Source of the DNA: Ensifer adhaerens
Lineage (GTDB): Bacteria > Pseudomonadota > Alphaproteobacteria > Rhizobiales > Rhizobiaceae
Assembly (NCBI RefSeq): GCF_001270265.1
Contig: NZ_LGAP01000017.1
Span: 62,001-126,000 of the forward strand
Direction: 5' to 3'
DNA length: 64,000 bases
In this document: positions 10,184 to 22,193 of the stretch, piece after piece
Numbering within the stretch: position 1 is the first letter of the stretch
Layout of the letters: each line of letters starts with the position of its first letter
Program-made: the position numbers and the translations under genes
Notes under the pieces: model-generated
Database searches by the model: none
What the model saw: only the letters and a program-made list of their open reading frames with translations
Told to the model about the DNA's origin: nothing

Positions 10184-11511
10184 GTTTGTTCGGTTCCTCC
10201 AGCTTTGGCCTGCCACGCCTGAAGCCGCTTTCGTCGAAGCGGTCTCATGTCGTCTCGGTGCTGGATATCGGCTCGACGAAGATCGTATGCATGATCGGCC
10301 GGCTGACGCCGCGCGCCGAAAGCCAGATCCTGCCGAACCGCACGCATAGCGTCGAGATCATCGGCATCGGCCACCAGAAATCCCGCGGCGTGAAGAACGG
10401 CGTCGTCGCCGATCTCGATGCGGTCGAAAGCGTCGTGCGGCTCGCCGTCGATGCGGCCGAGCGCATGGCCGGCCTCACCATCGACAGCCTCATTGTCAAC
10501 ATCTCCGCCGGCCGCCTGCAGAGCGACGTCTACACAGCGACCATCGATCTCGGTGGCCAGGAGGTCGATGCCAGCGACCTGAAGAAGGTGCTGTCGGCCG
10601 CCGGTCAGCAATCGCTGCGCTCCGACCGCGCCATCCTGCATTCGCTGCCGACGGGCTTCTCGCTCGATGGCGAGCGCGGTATCCGCGATCCGCTCGCCAT
10701 GTTCGGCGACGTTCTCGGCGTCGACATGCACGTGCTGACCGCCGAGCGGGCGGCGCTGAAGAATCTTGAACTTTGCGTCAACCGAGCGCATCTCTCGGTC
10801 GAGGGCATCGTCGCGACGCCCTATGCCAGCGGTCTGGCAGCTCTCGTCGATGACGAAGTCGAACTCGGCTGTGCCGCGATCGACATGGGTGGCGGCACGA
10901 CGACGATCTCGGTCTTTGCCGAAGGCAAGCTGGTTCACGCCGACGCCGTCAGCCTCGGCGGCCACCATGTGACGACGGATCTGGCGCGCGGTCTTTCGAC
11001 CCGCATCGAAGACGCCGAACGGCTGAAGGTCGTACACGGCTCGGCCCTGCCCAACAGCGCCGACGAGCGCGACATCGTCTCGGTCCCGCCGATCGGCGAG
11101 GACGACCGGGATCAGCCGACCCACGTGCCGCGCGCGCTGGTGTCGCGGATCGTGCGTGCCCGCATCGAGGAAACGCTGGAACTCATCCGTGACCGCATCC
11201 AGCGCTCGGGCTTCAGCCCGATCGTCGGCAAGCGCATCGTTCTGACGGGCGGTGCCAGCCAACTGACCGGCCTGCCGGAAGCGGCACGCCGCATCCTGGC
11301 GCGCAACGTTCGCATCGGCCGTCCGCTCGGGGTTTCCGGGCTGCCGGCGGCTGCCAAGGGACCGGCGTTCTCCACGGCCGTCGGTCTGATGATCTATCCG
11401 CAGGTCGCCGACCTCGAAACGCATGCGGCCCAGGGCGGCATGTTCTCGGGGCTCGGCAACGGCAACGGCCGCATCGCCCGCATGGGGCAGTGGCTGAAAG
11501 AGAGTTTTTGA
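10180..11511 (+). CDS. ftsA: FtsA, actin-like divisome membrane anchor
   Basis: Actin/HSP70-fold ATPase that tethers FtsZ filaments to the membrane and recruits later division proteins. The 443-residue protein has the phosphate-1 loop LDIGSTKIVCMIG near residue 28, the second phosphate loop AAIDMGGGTTTISVF and the adenosine motif IVLTGGASQLTGL. The C-terminus RIARMGQWLKESF is the amphipathic membrane-targeting helix. The start overlaps ftsQ by 4 bases; ftsZ follows after 105 bases. Confidence 0.96.
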   Translation: MSLFGSSSFGLPRLKPLSSKRSHVVSVLDIGSTKIVCMIGRLTPRAESQILPNRTHSVEIIGIGHQKSRGVKNGVVADLDAVESVVRLAVDAAERMAGLTIDSLIVNISAGRLQSDVYTATIDLGGQEVDASDLKKVLSAAGQQSLRSDRAILHSLPTGFSLDGERGIRDPLAMFGDVLGVDMHVLTAERAALKNLELCVNRAHLSVEGIVATPYASGLAALVDDEVELGCAAIDMGGGTTTISVFAEGKLVHADAVSLGGHHVTTDLARGLSTRIEDAERLKVVHGSALPNSADERDIVSVPPIGEDDRDQPTHVPRALVSRIVRARIEETLELIRDRIQRSGFSPIVGKRIVLTGGASQLTGLPEAARRILARNVRIGRPLGVSGLPAAAKGPAFSTAVGLMIYPQVADLETHAAQGGMFSGLGNGNGRIARMGQWLKESF

Positions 11512-11616
11512 GTACGACCGGTACCGAGCAGGACGGTGCTGGACGAAGACAGTTTTGGAATTTCAAGGATTTGGTCGGCTCGGCAAGGCGGCCAGAAAAC
11601 AGAAGGAACGGGTACT

Positions 11617-13389
11617 ATGACTATCAACTTGCAGAAGCCGGATATCACGGAGCTGAAGCCCCGCATCACCGTCTTTGGTGTTGGCGGCGGCGGCGGCAAT
11701 GCTGTCAACAACATGATCACCGCGGGTCTGGAAGGCGTCGATTTCGTCGTTGCCAACACGGACGCGCAGGCGCTGACCATGACCAAGGCTGAACGGATCA
11801 TCCAGATGGGTGTCGCCGTCACCGAGGGCCTGGGCGCCGGCTCGCAGCCGGAAGTCGGCCGCGCGGCTGCCGAAGAGTGCATCGACGAGATCATCGATCA
11901 CCTGCAGGGCACCCACATGTGCTTCGTTACCGCCGGTATGGGCGGCGGTACCGGCACCGGTGCAGCCCCGGTCGTCGCGCAGGCCGCCCGCAACAAGGGC
12001 ATCCTGACCGTCGGCGTCGTCACCAAGCCTTTCCATTTCGAAGGCCAGCGCCGCATGCGGCTCGCCGACCAGGGCATTGCCGAACTGCAGAAGTCGGTCG
12101 ACACCCTGATCGTCATCCCGAACCAGAACCTCTTCCGCATCGCCAATGACCGCACGACATTTGCCGATGCGTTTGCGATGGCCGACCAGGTTCTCTACTC
12201 GGGTGTTGCCTGCATCACCGACCTCATGGTCAAGGAAGGCCTCATCAACCTCGACTTCGCCGACGTCCGCTCGGTGATGCGCGAAATGGGCCGCGCCATG
12301 ATGGGCACCGGCGAAGCCTCGGGCGAGGGCCGCGCAATGGCCGCAGCCGAAGCTGCGATCGCCAACCCGCTACTCGACGAAACCTCGATGAAGGGCGCAC
12401 AGGGCCTGCTGATCTCGATCACCGGCGGCCGCGACCTGACGCTGTTCGAACTCGACGAAGCAGCGACCCGCATCCGCGAAGAAGTCGATCCGGACGCCAA
12501 CATCATCCTCGGCGCCACGTTCGACGAAGAACTCGAAGGCCTGATTCGCGTATCGGTCGTTGCCACCGGTATCGATCGCACGGCCGCGGAGGTGGCCGGT
12601 CGTTCGGCTGACTTTCGTTCGGTAGCAGCACAGAAGCCGATCGTCCGTCCGTCCGCAGCCATTCCGGCACAGCAGCCGGCAGTCGCCCAGCACCAGCCCG
12701 CTCCGGTCCAGCAGCCGGTCGCCCAGCCGGTGCAGCAGCAGCAGAATTCCGTCGACCAGATCGCGCTTGCGATCCGCGAAGCGGAAATGGAACGCGAACT
12801 CGACATCGCGACCCGTGCGGCCACCCAGGCTCCGGCCCCGGTGCAGCAGGCCCACGATGACTTTCGTCCCCAGAGCAAGCTTTTTGCCGGTGCAGCACCG
12901 GTAGAAGCCGCTCCGGTCATGCGTCAGCCGGCTCCGGTTCAGCGTCCGGCCGAAATGCCGGTTCACGCGCAGGTCCAGCCGCAGCCGGTTCAGCGCCAGG
13001 AGCCGATCGCTCCGGTCGTACGCCAGCAGGCCGAGCCGGTTCGCATGCCGAAGGTCGAGGACTTCCCGCCGGTCGTCAAGGCCGAGATGGACCAGCGCGC
13101 CCAGCCGGCGCCGCAGATGCAGGAAGAGCGCGGGCCCATGGGCCTTCTCAACCGCATCACCAGTTCGCTCGGCCTGCGCGACAGGGAAAGCCACAGCGTG
13201 GCCGCCGACATGACGGCCGGTGCGCCGGCCGCCGCTTCCCAGCAGCGCCGTCCGCTTTCGCCGGAAGCCAGCCTCTATGCGCCGCGTCGCGGCCAGCTTG
13301 ACGATCACGGCCGCGCCGCTCCGCAGGCGCGCTCGCACGAAGATGATCAGCTCGAGATCCCGGCGTTCCTGCGCCGGCAATCGAGCTGA
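11617..13389 (+). CDS. ftsZ: FtsZ, tubulin-like division GTPase, long rhizobial form
   Basis: Forms the cytokinetic Z-ring. At 590 residues it is much longer than the roughly 380 of E. coli FtsZ. The tubulin signature [10 protein letters not shown] lies near residues 109-118 and the T7 loop NLDFADV near 210. After the globular core (about residue 320) comes a 250-residue disordered linker rich in Gln, Pro and Val, ending with the conserved tail EIPAFLRRQ that binds FtsA and other partners. The start is ATG 11617 with AGAAGGAA upstream; an open frame reaching back to 11536 lacks similarity. A long linker is usual in this order. Confidence 0.97.
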   Translation: MTINLQKPDITELKPRITVFGVGGGGGNAVNNMITAGLEGVDFVVANTDAQALTMTKAERIIQMGVAVTEGLGAGSQPEVGRAAAEECIDEIIDHLQGTHMCFVTAGMGGGTGTGAAPVVAQAARNKGILTVGVVTKPFHFEGQRRMRLADQGIAELQKSVDTLIVIPNQNLFRIANDRTTFADAFAMADQVLYSGVACITDLMVKEGLINLDFADVRSVMREMGRAMMGTGEASGEGRAMAAAEAAIANPLLDETSMKGAQGLLISITGGRDLTLFELDEAATRIREEVDPDANIILGATFDEELEGLIRVSVVATGIDRTAAEVAGRSADFRSVAAQKPIVRPSAAIPAQQPAVAQHQPAPVQQPVAQPVQQQQNSVDQIALAIREAEMERELDIATRAATQAPAPVQQAHDDFRPQSKLFAGAAPVEAAPVMRQPAPVQRPAEMPVHAQVQPQPVQRQEPIAPVVRQQAEPVRMPKVEDFPPVVKAEMDQRAQPAPQMQEERGPMGLLNRITSSLGLRDRESHSVAADMTAGAPAAASQQRRPLSPEASLYAPRRGQLDDHGRAAPQARSHEDDQLEIPAFLRRQSS

Positions 13390-13417
13390 TTTGAAGGCCC
13401 GTTCCTTCACCTTGCCG

Positions 13418-13446
13418 AATGCCCGGGCTACCGCCCGGGCATTTTT
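13418..13446 (+). terminator. Rho-independent terminator after ftsZ
   Basis: A TGCCCGGG stem with a short CTACCG loop and TTTTT tail, 29 bases after the ftsZ stop, closing the ddl-ftsQAZ operon. Confidence 0.9.
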
Positions 13447-13726
13447 GCATTTCAACCATTGTTTCAATTGGTTGCTTCGTTCGATCCGCCTGTTGCAAAT
13501 GCGTAACAAAGCGAAACGAACAGTGATTTGGAATGGTGCCTCAGAACCTCTATTTTCAAGCTCGGAATTGGGGATGCATGCGATTCGATCACGCGCTGTC
13601 TGTTCGAAACGCAGAGTTCCGGCCTTTGTGCCGAAACTCTCGGGCGCCTTTGTTGTGCCCTGAAAACCGCTGCATCCGCCTGATGTTTGGGCCTTAGGGC
13701 CATAGGTATTGAAAGTGAAGACGAGA
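13447..13726 (+). other. Leader region of lpxC, no gene
   Basis: I see no coding sequence here. It should contain the lpxC promoter. A hairpin with GAGTTCCGGC / GCCGAAACTC arms (one mismatch, 13612-13637) would lie in the transcript leader. Function unknown. Confidence 0.4.
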
Positions 13727-14680
13727 ATGGGAATCGAACTGCTCGGGTTTCAGACCACGATCGCTAGCCCGGTAACGCTTAGGGGTATTGGCGTTCATTC
13801 CGGCGCCGAGGTGGAAATCACCTTTCATCCGGCCGAAGCCGATGCGGGCATCGTTTTCCAGCGCGTTCTCGCCAATGGCCGCCTGAGCGAGTTCAAGGCG
13901 GTTTCCCCGCAGGTCGGCAACACCGATCTCTGCACCGTCCTCGGCATGTCGCCGGCCACCTCGATCGCAACGATCGAGCATGTGATGGCTGCCATCTACG
14001 CGCTCGGCCTCGACAACCTCACCATCGAGGTTCACGGCGCCGAGATGCCGATCATGGACGGCAGCTCCGAACCCTTCATCGATGCGATCGAGCAGGTCGG
14101 CGTTCGCGCGCTGGCCGTCAAGCGTCGTTACATCCGCGTGATCAAGCCGGTGCGAATCGAATCAGGCGCTTCCTGGTCGGAATTCACGCCCTATGACGGC
14201 ATGCGCTTCGAGGTTGAAATCGATTTCGATTGCCCGCTGATCGGTCGCCAGGCCTGGAAGGGCGACATGTCGCCTTCGGTGTTCAAGCGCGAACTGTCGC
14301 GTGCCCGCACCTTCGGCTTCATGCGCGACGTCGAGCGCCTGTGGGCTGCCGGCTACGCGCTCGGCTCGTCGCTCGAAAACTCGGTGGTGATCTCCGACGA
14401 CAATACGGTCGTCAATATCGAAGGCCTGCGCTACACCGACGAGTTCGTGCGCCACAAGACGCTCGACGCCGTTGGCGACCTGTCGCTCGCCGGCGCACCG
14501 TTCATCGGCTGCTACCGTTCCTATCGCGGCGGCCACAAGATGAACGCAAATGCGCTCAAGGCTCTGCTCAGTGATCCGACCGCCTACGAGGTCGTCGAAA
14601 CCGCCACGCCACGCCAGCGCACCCGCGCGCGCGACATGGTTGCGGTTGCAGTTCCGGGCTTCGCGCCCTGGTCCGCATAA
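13727..14680 (+). CDS. lpxC: LpxC, UDP-3-O-acyl-N-acetylglucosamine deacetylase
   Basis: Zinc amidase that carries out the committed step of lipid A synthesis in the cytoplasm. The 317-residue product starts GIELLGFQTTIASPVTLRGIG, has the zinc-ligand histidine in TIEHVMAA, the EMPIMDGSS segment, the second zinc site RHKTLDAVGDLSL (His and Asp) and the catalytic histidine in GGHKMNA. The ATG at 13727 has GAAGACGAG upstream; TTG 13709 and GTG 13715 are in-frame alternatives. lpxC next to ftsZ is the common order in proteobacteria. Confidence 0.95.
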   Translation: MGIELLGFQTTIASPVTLRGIGVHSGAEVEITFHPAEADAGIVFQRVLANGRLSEFKAVSPQVGNTDLCTVLGMSPATSIATIEHVMAAIYALGLDNLTIEVHGAEMPIMDGSSEPFIDAIEQVGVRALAVKRRYIRVIKPVRIESGASWSEFTPYDGMRFEVEIDFDCPLIGRQAWKGDMSPSVFKRELSRARTFGFMRDVERLWAAGYALGSSLENSVVISDDNTVVNIEGLRYTDEFVRHKTLDAVGDLSLAGAPFIGCYRSYRGGHKMNANALKALLSDPTAYEVVETATPRQRTRARDMVAVAVPGFAPWSA

Positions 14681-14706
14681 CAACAAAAGGACAATCTCCT
14701 CCAGTC

Positions 14707-14730
14707 GCCGGCCGAAAGGCCGGCATTTTC
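14707..14730 (+). terminator. Rho-independent terminator after lpxC
   Basis: GCCGGCC stem, GAAA tetraloop, then ATTTTC, 26 bases after the lpxC stop. Confidence 0.85.
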
Positions 14731-14852
14731 ATGTCGGCGCCGCCACAAATTTGCATGAATCACCGATCATGACGTTGCGGTCTTGAGGCAACTTGCTCTA
14801 AAAGCGCATGTCTGGCGGGGTCCATGCCCGCAGAATGGAACGGGAATATCCG

Positions 14853-15719
14853 ATGGTTCTTGCAGTTTCTGTTGATTTGAGAAAGTCAGCGCGTGTGTTC
14901 GCCGTGGTAGTCGCGGCCGTTGCCGGCAGCGCCCTGATTACCGCCTGCCAGAACGATCCCGATATCGACATCACCAAGCTGACGGCTGAGACCGATCCGC
15001 CGGAGGTGCTGTACAACCAGGGGCTCGCCAACCTCAATGCCGGCAAGACCACGGAAGCGGCGCGCAAGTTCGAAGCGCTCGACCGGCAGCATCCGTTCTC
15101 CGAATACGCTCGCAAGGCGCTGGTGATGAACGCCTTCGTCAGCTATCGCAACGGCCAGTACCAGGAGGCGATCAACTCCACCGGGCGCTACCTGAACCTC
15201 TATCCGCAGTCGGAAGATGCGGCCTATGCGCAGTACATTCAGGGTCTTGCCTATACCAAGCAGATCCCGGCCGTGACGCAGGACCAGAAGCCGGCCTTCA
15301 AGGCGATCGAGGCGATGCAGGCCGTCGTCGACAAGTATCCGGACTCGCAATATGTCGAGGATGCCCAGGCGAAGATCCGCTTTGCCCGCGACCAGCTCGC
15401 CGGCAAGGAAATGCAGGTCGGCCGCTATTATCTCGAGCGCAAGGAATACCTCGCCGCCGTGTCGCGTTTCCGTACCGTCGTCGAGCAGTATCCCAATACC
15501 AACCAGGTCGAAGAAGCTCTGGCCCGTCTGGTCGAAGCCTATTACGCAATGGGCGTGACCTCCGAAGCGCAGACCGCTGCCGCCGTTCTCGGACACAACT
15601 ATCCGGACAGCCAGTGGTATAGTGATTCCTTCAAGCTGTTGCAGTCGGGTGGCCTGGAGCCACGCGAAAGCGGCAGTTCCTGGATTGCGCGCGCAGGCAA
15701 GAAGCTGATCGGCGCCTGA
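14853..15719 (+). CDS. bamD: BamD (ComL), outer membrane assembly lipoprotein
   Basis: Essential lipoprotein of the BAM complex, which inserts beta-barrel proteins into the outer membrane. The 288-residue product has a signal peptide with the lipobox LITAC, placing the acylated cysteine at residue 32, followed by TPR repeats ([57 protein letters not shown]). The ATG at 14853 gives a normal-length signal peptide; an ATG at 14835 would add six residues. recN follows after 20 bases, so the two are likely cotranscribed. Confidence 0.93.
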   Translation: MVLAVSVDLRKSARVFAVVVAAVAGSALITACQNDPDIDITKLTAETDPPEVLYNQGLANLNAGKTTEAARKFEALDRQHPFSEYARKALVMNAFVSYRNGQYQEAINSTGRYLNLYPQSEDAAYAQYIQGLAYTKQIPAVTQDQKPAFKAIEAMQAVVDKYPDSQYVEDAQAKIRFARDQLAGKEMQVGRYYLERKEYLAAVSRFRTVVEQYPNTNQVEEALARLVEAYYAMGVTSEAQTAAAVLGHNYPDSQWYSDSFKLLQSGGLEPRESGSSWIARAGKKLIGA

Positions 15720-15739
15720 CACGGAAGATTTGACCCCGG

Positions 15740-17413
15740 ATGCTCGCCCAGATCTCGATCCGCGATATCGTCCTGATTGAACGGCTTGATCTGGCGTTCG
15801 AGGCCGGCCTGTCCGTGCTGACCGGTGAGACCGGCGCAGGAAAATCGATTCTGCTCGACAGCCTGTCGCTCGCCCTTGGCGGGCGCGGCGACGGCTCGCT
15901 CGTGCGCCACGGCTCGGACAAGGGGCAGGTGACGGCGGTCTTCGACGTGCCGATGGGGCACTCGGCACGGCTGATGCTGCGCGACAACGGCATCGACGAT
16001 GACGGCGATCTGATTTTCCGTCGGGTGCAATCGGCCGATGGCCGCACCAAGGCCTTCGTCAACGACCAGCCGGTCAGCGTTCAATTGATGCGGCAGCTTG
16101 GCCAGACGCTGGTCGAAATCCACGGACAGCATGACGACCGCGCCCTGGTCGATATCGACGCCCACCGCACGCTGCTCGATGCCTTCGGCGGCACCACCGA
16201 CGAGGCCGAGCAGGTCTCCGGCCTCTATCGCGCCTGGAAAGATGCCGAACGCGGGCTGAAGAAGCATCGCGAGCGCGTCGAGGCGGCAGCACGTGAGGCG
16301 GACTATCTGCGCTCCTCGGTCGAGGAGCTGGAAAAGCTCAGGCCGCGTGATGGCGAAGAGGACGAACTTGCCGAAAAGCGCGCCCGGATGATGAAGTCCG
16401 AGCGCATCGCCGGCGACATCAACGAGGCCTCCGAATTCTTGAACGGCAATGGCTCGCCGGTTCCGCTGATCGCCTCGCTGGTGCGCCGTCTGGAGCGCAA
16501 GAGCCACGAGGCGCCGGGGCTGCTCGAGGAAACCGTCGAGCTGCTGGATGGCGCGCTGAACCAGCTTTCCGACGCGCAGATGGCCGTCGAGCGGGCGCTG
16601 CGCAACACCGAATTCGACCCGAAGGAGCTGGAGCGGGTGGAAGAGCGCCTGTTTGCGCTTCGTGGCGCCAGCCGCAAGTATTCCGTGCCGGTCACTGAGC
16701 TTCCGGCGCTGGCCGTCAGGATGATTTCTGACCTGGCCGACCTCGACGCCGGCGAAGAGAAGCTGAAGCAACTCGACGCACAGGTTGGTGCCGCGCGGGT
16801 TGCCTTCGACGCTGCCGCGCGCACGCTGTCCGAAAAACGTCACAACACCGCGTCTGCGCTGTCGGCTGCCGTCATGGCCGAACTGCCGGCGCTGAAGCTC
16901 GAGCGCGCCCGCTTCATGGTCGAAGTGCAGAGCGATGCCACGCAGCCGACCGCCGATGGCATCGATCTCGTCGAATTCCATGTCCAGACCAACCCAGGCA
17001 CCCGGCCCGGGCCGATCATGAAGGTTGCTTCCGGCGGCGAACTTTCGCGCTTCCTGCTGGCGCTGAAAGTGGCGCTTGCCGATCGCGGCTCGGCGCCGAC
17101 GCTCGTCTTTGATGAAATCGACACCGGCGTCGGCGGTGCCGTGGCCGATGCCATCGGCCAACGGCTGAAGCGACTTTCCGGCACGGTCCAGGTGCTTTCG
17201 GTTACGCACGCGCCGCAGGTGGCCGCACGCGCGGCAACGCATCTCTTGATCTCCAAGGGACCATCGAGCGAAAAGGCCGAGATGATTTCGACCCGCGTCG
17301 CCCGCATGGACGACAGGGCCCGCACCGAGGAGATCGCCCGCATGCTCGCCGGCGCCTCGATCACCGAAGAGGCGAGGGCGGCCGCCGCAAGCTTGCTTTC
17401 CGGCAACGGTTAG
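15740..17413 (+). CDS. recN: RecN, SMC-like DNA double-strand break repair ATPase
   Basis: Recombination protein that acts early at double-strand breaks. The 557-residue protein has the SMC head-arm-head layout: Walker A GETGAGKS at residues 29-36, a central coiled-coil region (about 170-400), the ABC signature VASGGELSRFLLAL near 430 and Walker B TLVFDEIDTGVGG near 453, then SVTHAPQVAA. The start MLAQISIRDIVLIE is the family norm. No SOS box was evident by eye in the 20-base gap after bamD. Confidence 0.96.
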   Translation: MLAQISIRDIVLIERLDLAFEAGLSVLTGETGAGKSILLDSLSLALGGRGDGSLVRHGSDKGQVTAVFDVPMGHSARLMLRDNGIDDDGDLIFRRVQSADGRTKAFVNDQPVSVQLMRQLGQTLVEIHGQHDDRALVDIDAHRTLLDAFGGTTDEAEQVSGLYRAWKDAERGLKKHRERVEAAAREADYLRSSVEELEKLRPRDGEEDELAEKRARMMKSERIAGDINEASEFLNGNGSPVPLIASLVRRLERKSHEAPGLLEETVELLDGALNQLSDAQMAVERALRNTEFDPKELERVEERLFALRGASRKYSVPVTELPALAVRMISDLADLDAGEEKLKQLDAQVGAARVAFDAAARTLSEKRHNTASALSAAVMAELPALKLERARFMVEVQSDATQPTADGIDLVEFHVQTNPGTRPGPIMKVASGGELSRFLLALKVALADRGSAPTLVFDEIDTGVGGAVADAIGQRLKRLSGTVQVLSVTHAPQVAARAATHLLISKGPSSEKAEMISTRVARMDDRARTEEIARMLAGASITEEARAAAASLLSGNG

Positions 17414-17513
17414 GGCCGTCTGACGGCATCGGCGCCGTCATCAGTCAAGTGTCGCCGCAGCCGGATGATCGCGCGATGGCGGTTGCTCTTTTCTTTCCCG
17501 GCAGTTGCTCTAA

Positions 17514-19697
<2,184 letters not shown>

Positions 19698-19730
19698 TGC
19701 CCGCGATCAGCGCGTCGACATACCGTGTGG

Positions 19731-20384
19731 TTACGCCTGCTCGGTATCGTAGGCTTCGGATGCGGCCTTCAATGCGCCGATGTCGTCGGCGCAGATGAAA
19801 CGGCGCAGTGCGTCGAATTTTGACCTCTCCCACCGGTAAATGCCGAGTGCGAGCAGCGCCTCGACATCAGCCTCGGGGAAGCGTTGGCGAACGGAACGGG
19901 CCGGATTGCCGGCAACGATGGTGTAGGGCGCCACGTCCCTGGTCACGATAGCGCCCGAAGCGATGACGGCGCCTTCGCCAAGCGTGACGCCCGGCATGAT
20001 CATGGCGCGCAGGCCAATCCAGGCGCCGTCGCAGATGACGGTGTCGCCCTTGCCGATATAGGCCTCACCGATCACGTCGAGGAAGGGATAGAGGCTGACC
20101 CAATCGGTGCGGTGGGTGTGGTTGCCGCCCATCAGGATCACGGCCTCGGCACCGATCGCGACATAGTTGCCGATCCGAAGCTGGTCGATCGGCCATTGCG
20201 GCTCCCAGGCCTTGAGGCTGTAGTCATCGCCGTAGAGATAGCGCACGACGCTCTCTTCGAAGGAACCCGTCCAGGCGTTGCTGTAATAGCTGTTGGTGCC
20301 GCGCACATGGATGTTCGGGTTGCGCACGGTCTCGTGCAGAAGCTCGACCTTGGACCAATGCTTGGCTTCGACATTCGTGGACAT
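19731..20384 (-). CDS. CatB/Vat-type hexapeptide acetyltransferase
   Basis: Acetyl-CoA-dependent O-acetyltransferase of the left-handed beta-helix xenobiotic acetyltransferase family, which includes type B chloramphenicol and streptogramin acetyltransferases. The 217-residue length fits. Hexapeptide turns (IGNYVAIGAEAVILMGG; IGKGDTVICDGAWIG; MPGVTLGEGAVIASGAIVT) are clear, with the active-site histidine loop GGNHTHRTDW and GNPARSVRQRF near the end. The ATG at 20384 has GAGGAAG upstream. Chromosomal members often have no proven resistance role, so substrate and phenotype are uncertain. It is convergent with ligA. Confidence 0.85.
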   Translation of the reverse strand: MSTNVEAKHWSKVELLHETVRNPNIHVRGTNSYYSNAWTGSFEESVVRYLYGDDYSLKAWEPQWPIDQLRIGNYVAIGAEAVILMGGNHTHRTDWVSLYPFLDVIGEAYIGKGDTVICDGAWIGLRAMIMPGVTLGEGAVIASGAIVTRDVAPYTIVAGNPARSVRQRFPEADVEALLALGIYRWERSKFDALRRFICADDIGALKAASEAYDTEQA

Positions 20385-20539
20385 GGGGCTTCCTCGTTCT
20401 GCATGCTTGCAAGCGTCGCCTACGGCTCGCTCGCCCTTCTCGACGTTTAAGCTCCCCAACTATCGGATTTCTCGAGCAATTTCTCCCCCAAACCGCCGCG
20501 ACCGAAAGCCCTTTCGTTGTTCCTGTCGTTGGAACACGC

Positions 20540-20572
20540 AAAAACGCCCGCCGCGAAAAGCGGCGGGCGCAA
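20540..20572 (-). terminator. Rho-independent terminator after the VOC gene
   Basis: Read on the minus strand, GCCCGCCGC stem, TTTTC loop and GTTTTTG tail begin 23 bases after the stop of the gene ending at 20595. Confidence 0.85.
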
Positions 20573-20594
20573 GACAAGGGGGCATTGCGTCAGA

Positions 20595-21005
20595 TCAGGA
20601 GGCCTGCTGCTGGGCGGCTTCCTGGTCCATCCACATGAATTCCCAGACGTGGCCGTCGAGGTCTTGGAAACTGATGCCGTACATGAAGCCGTAGTCGAGC
20701 GCCGGCTTCCAGGGCGTGGCACCGGCAGCGAGTGCCTTGGCGAGCATGTCGTCGCATTCGGCGCGGCTCGAAGCCGAAAGGGCGGTGATGACCTCGGTGC
20801 CCTTTCTGGCGTCGCTGATCTCGCCGGTGATGAAATCGCGGAACTTCGGTTCAGTCAGAAGCATGACGAAAATATTGTCCGAGATCACCGTGCAGGCGGC
20901 CGTGTCGTCGGAGAACTGCTCGTTGAAGGTGAAGCCAAGCGCGCCGAAGAACGCGCGCGACGCCTTCAGATCCTTGACGGGCAGGTTTACAAAAATCATG
21001 CGCAT
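20595..21005 (-). CDS. VOC (glyoxalase/bleomycin resistance-type) protein
   Basis: A 136-residue vicinal oxygen chelate protein with two beta-alpha-beta-beta-beta modules: MIFVNLPVKDLKASRAFFGALGF opens the first and SFQDLDGHVWEFMWMD closes the second, supplying the usual C-terminal glutamate. Such proteins are lactoylglutathione lyase relatives of mixed function; an FGALGF-to-DLDGHVWE pattern of this type is often annotated as glyoxalase-like without a known substrate. A GAGGAG ribosome site precedes the ATG. It is followed by its own terminator and is probably monocistronic. Confidence 0.82.
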   Translation of the reverse strand: MRMIFVNLPVKDLKASRAFFGALGFTFNEQFSDDTAACTVISDNIFVMLLTEPKFRDFITGEISDARKGTEVITALSASSRAECDDMLAKALAAGATPWKPALDYGFMYGISFQDLDGHVWEFMWMDQEAAQQQAS

Positions 21006-21154
21006 GGAATGCTCCTCGTAAGGGATTTTCTTGATTGGACATAACTAGGACGTTCGGCGGGACACGGGGCCGACAGCCCGTCAGAATTTTTTTGAGGAAT
21101 GCGATTTGTCCCTGCTGATGTGGTGTGCAATCAGGGGTTTTCAACCACCCATGT

Positions 21155-22084
21155 CTACCCGAGGCTGCCGGCAAATCTCTCGGCAAGGCGGTTTCGTTTG
21201 AAATGCTCGGCGACGAAGTCGACGAAGACGCGGGTCTTTGCCGGCAGCAGCGTCCGGCTGCCATAATAGATCGAGATCGGGCCGGCATCGGCGTACCATT
21301 TCGGCACTAGGCGGATGAGGGCGCCGCTTTCGAGATGGGCGAGCACATCGGGAACTGCCACCAGGGTCACGCCGAGGCCGAGCAGGGCCGCACGGCACAT
21401 GGCGCTCGGGTCGTTGACGACAATGGTTTCGCGCGGCGGAGCGCTCATTTCATTGCCGGCGGCGTTACGCATCGCCCAGTGGCGGATGCGGCCGGTACGG
21501 GTGGCGCGCATGACGATGCCGTCAAGGTCGGCGAGCCCGCTGGGGTCGACGGGCAGGGGGCGGTTCTTGAGGAAGGCGGGCGAGGCGACGGCAATGATGT
21601 GCGCCGGCGCTATCGGCCGCGAGACGATGCCGGGCGAAAGCTCGAAGCCGCCGCCGATCGCCGCGTCGAAACCTTCGGCGACAAGATCCACCTGCCGGTT
21701 GTCGAACTGCCAGTCGAGGCGGATCGCCGGATACTTCTCAAGGAACGCCGGCATGAGCGGCAGGATGTGGTCGGTGCCAAAGGTGGGGCTGAGACTGACC
21801 TTGAGCAGGCCGGCCGGCTCACCGCCTTGGCCCGCTATGCCGGCGATGGCGCTTTGCAGGCCCTCGAGATTGTCGCGGATGGCAGCGAGGAAACGCTCGC
21901 CTTCTTCGGTCAGCGTCAGCTTGCGGGTCGATCGATGAAACAACCGTACGCCGAGGTTCCGCTCCAGCATCGCCACGTTGCGGCTGACGGCCGCCGGCGT
22001 CAGCGCCAGCTTGCGCGCCGCACCGGAGAAGCCGCCGAGTTCGGCGCTGCGCACGAAGGATTCGAGATTGGCCAGCGTTTCCAT
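21155..22084 (-). CDS. LysR-family transcriptional regulator
   Basis: DNA-binding regulator of 309 residues. The N-terminal winged helix-turn-helix reads LESFVRSAELGGFSGAARKL then LTPAAVSRNVAMLERNLGVRLF, and the rest is the periplasmic-binding-like effector domain with FGTDHILPLMPAFLEKYPAIRLD. The ATG at 22084 (METLANLE) is the family-like start; an ATG at 22102 would add six residues. It is divergent from the SDR gene at 22194, the usual arrangement for a LysR regulator and its target, with the shared operator expected in the 109-base gap. The effector is unknown. Confidence 0.9.
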   Translation of the reverse strand: METLANLESFVRSAELGGFSGAARKLALTPAAVSRNVAMLERNLGVRLFHRSTRKLTLTEEGERFLAAIRDNLEGLQSAIAGIAGQGGEPAGLLKVSLSPTFGTDHILPLMPAFLEKYPAIRLDWQFDNRQVDLVAEGFDAAIGGGFELSPGIVSRPIAPAHIIAVASPAFLKNRPLPVDPSGLADLDGIVMRATRTGRIRHWAMRNAAGNEMSAPPRETIVVNDPSAMCRAALLGLGVTLVAVPDVLAHLESGALIRLVPKWYADAGPISIYYGSRTLLPAKTRVFVDFVAEHFKRNRLAERFAGSLG

Positions 22085-22193
22085 GATCGAATATTCAAGC
22101 AATCGTTGAAGATGATGAAAGCCATTTCCGACTTATCCTAACGGAATGAAATGGCAATATCCACTCCATCAAAACCCTGAAGGAGTTGATGTC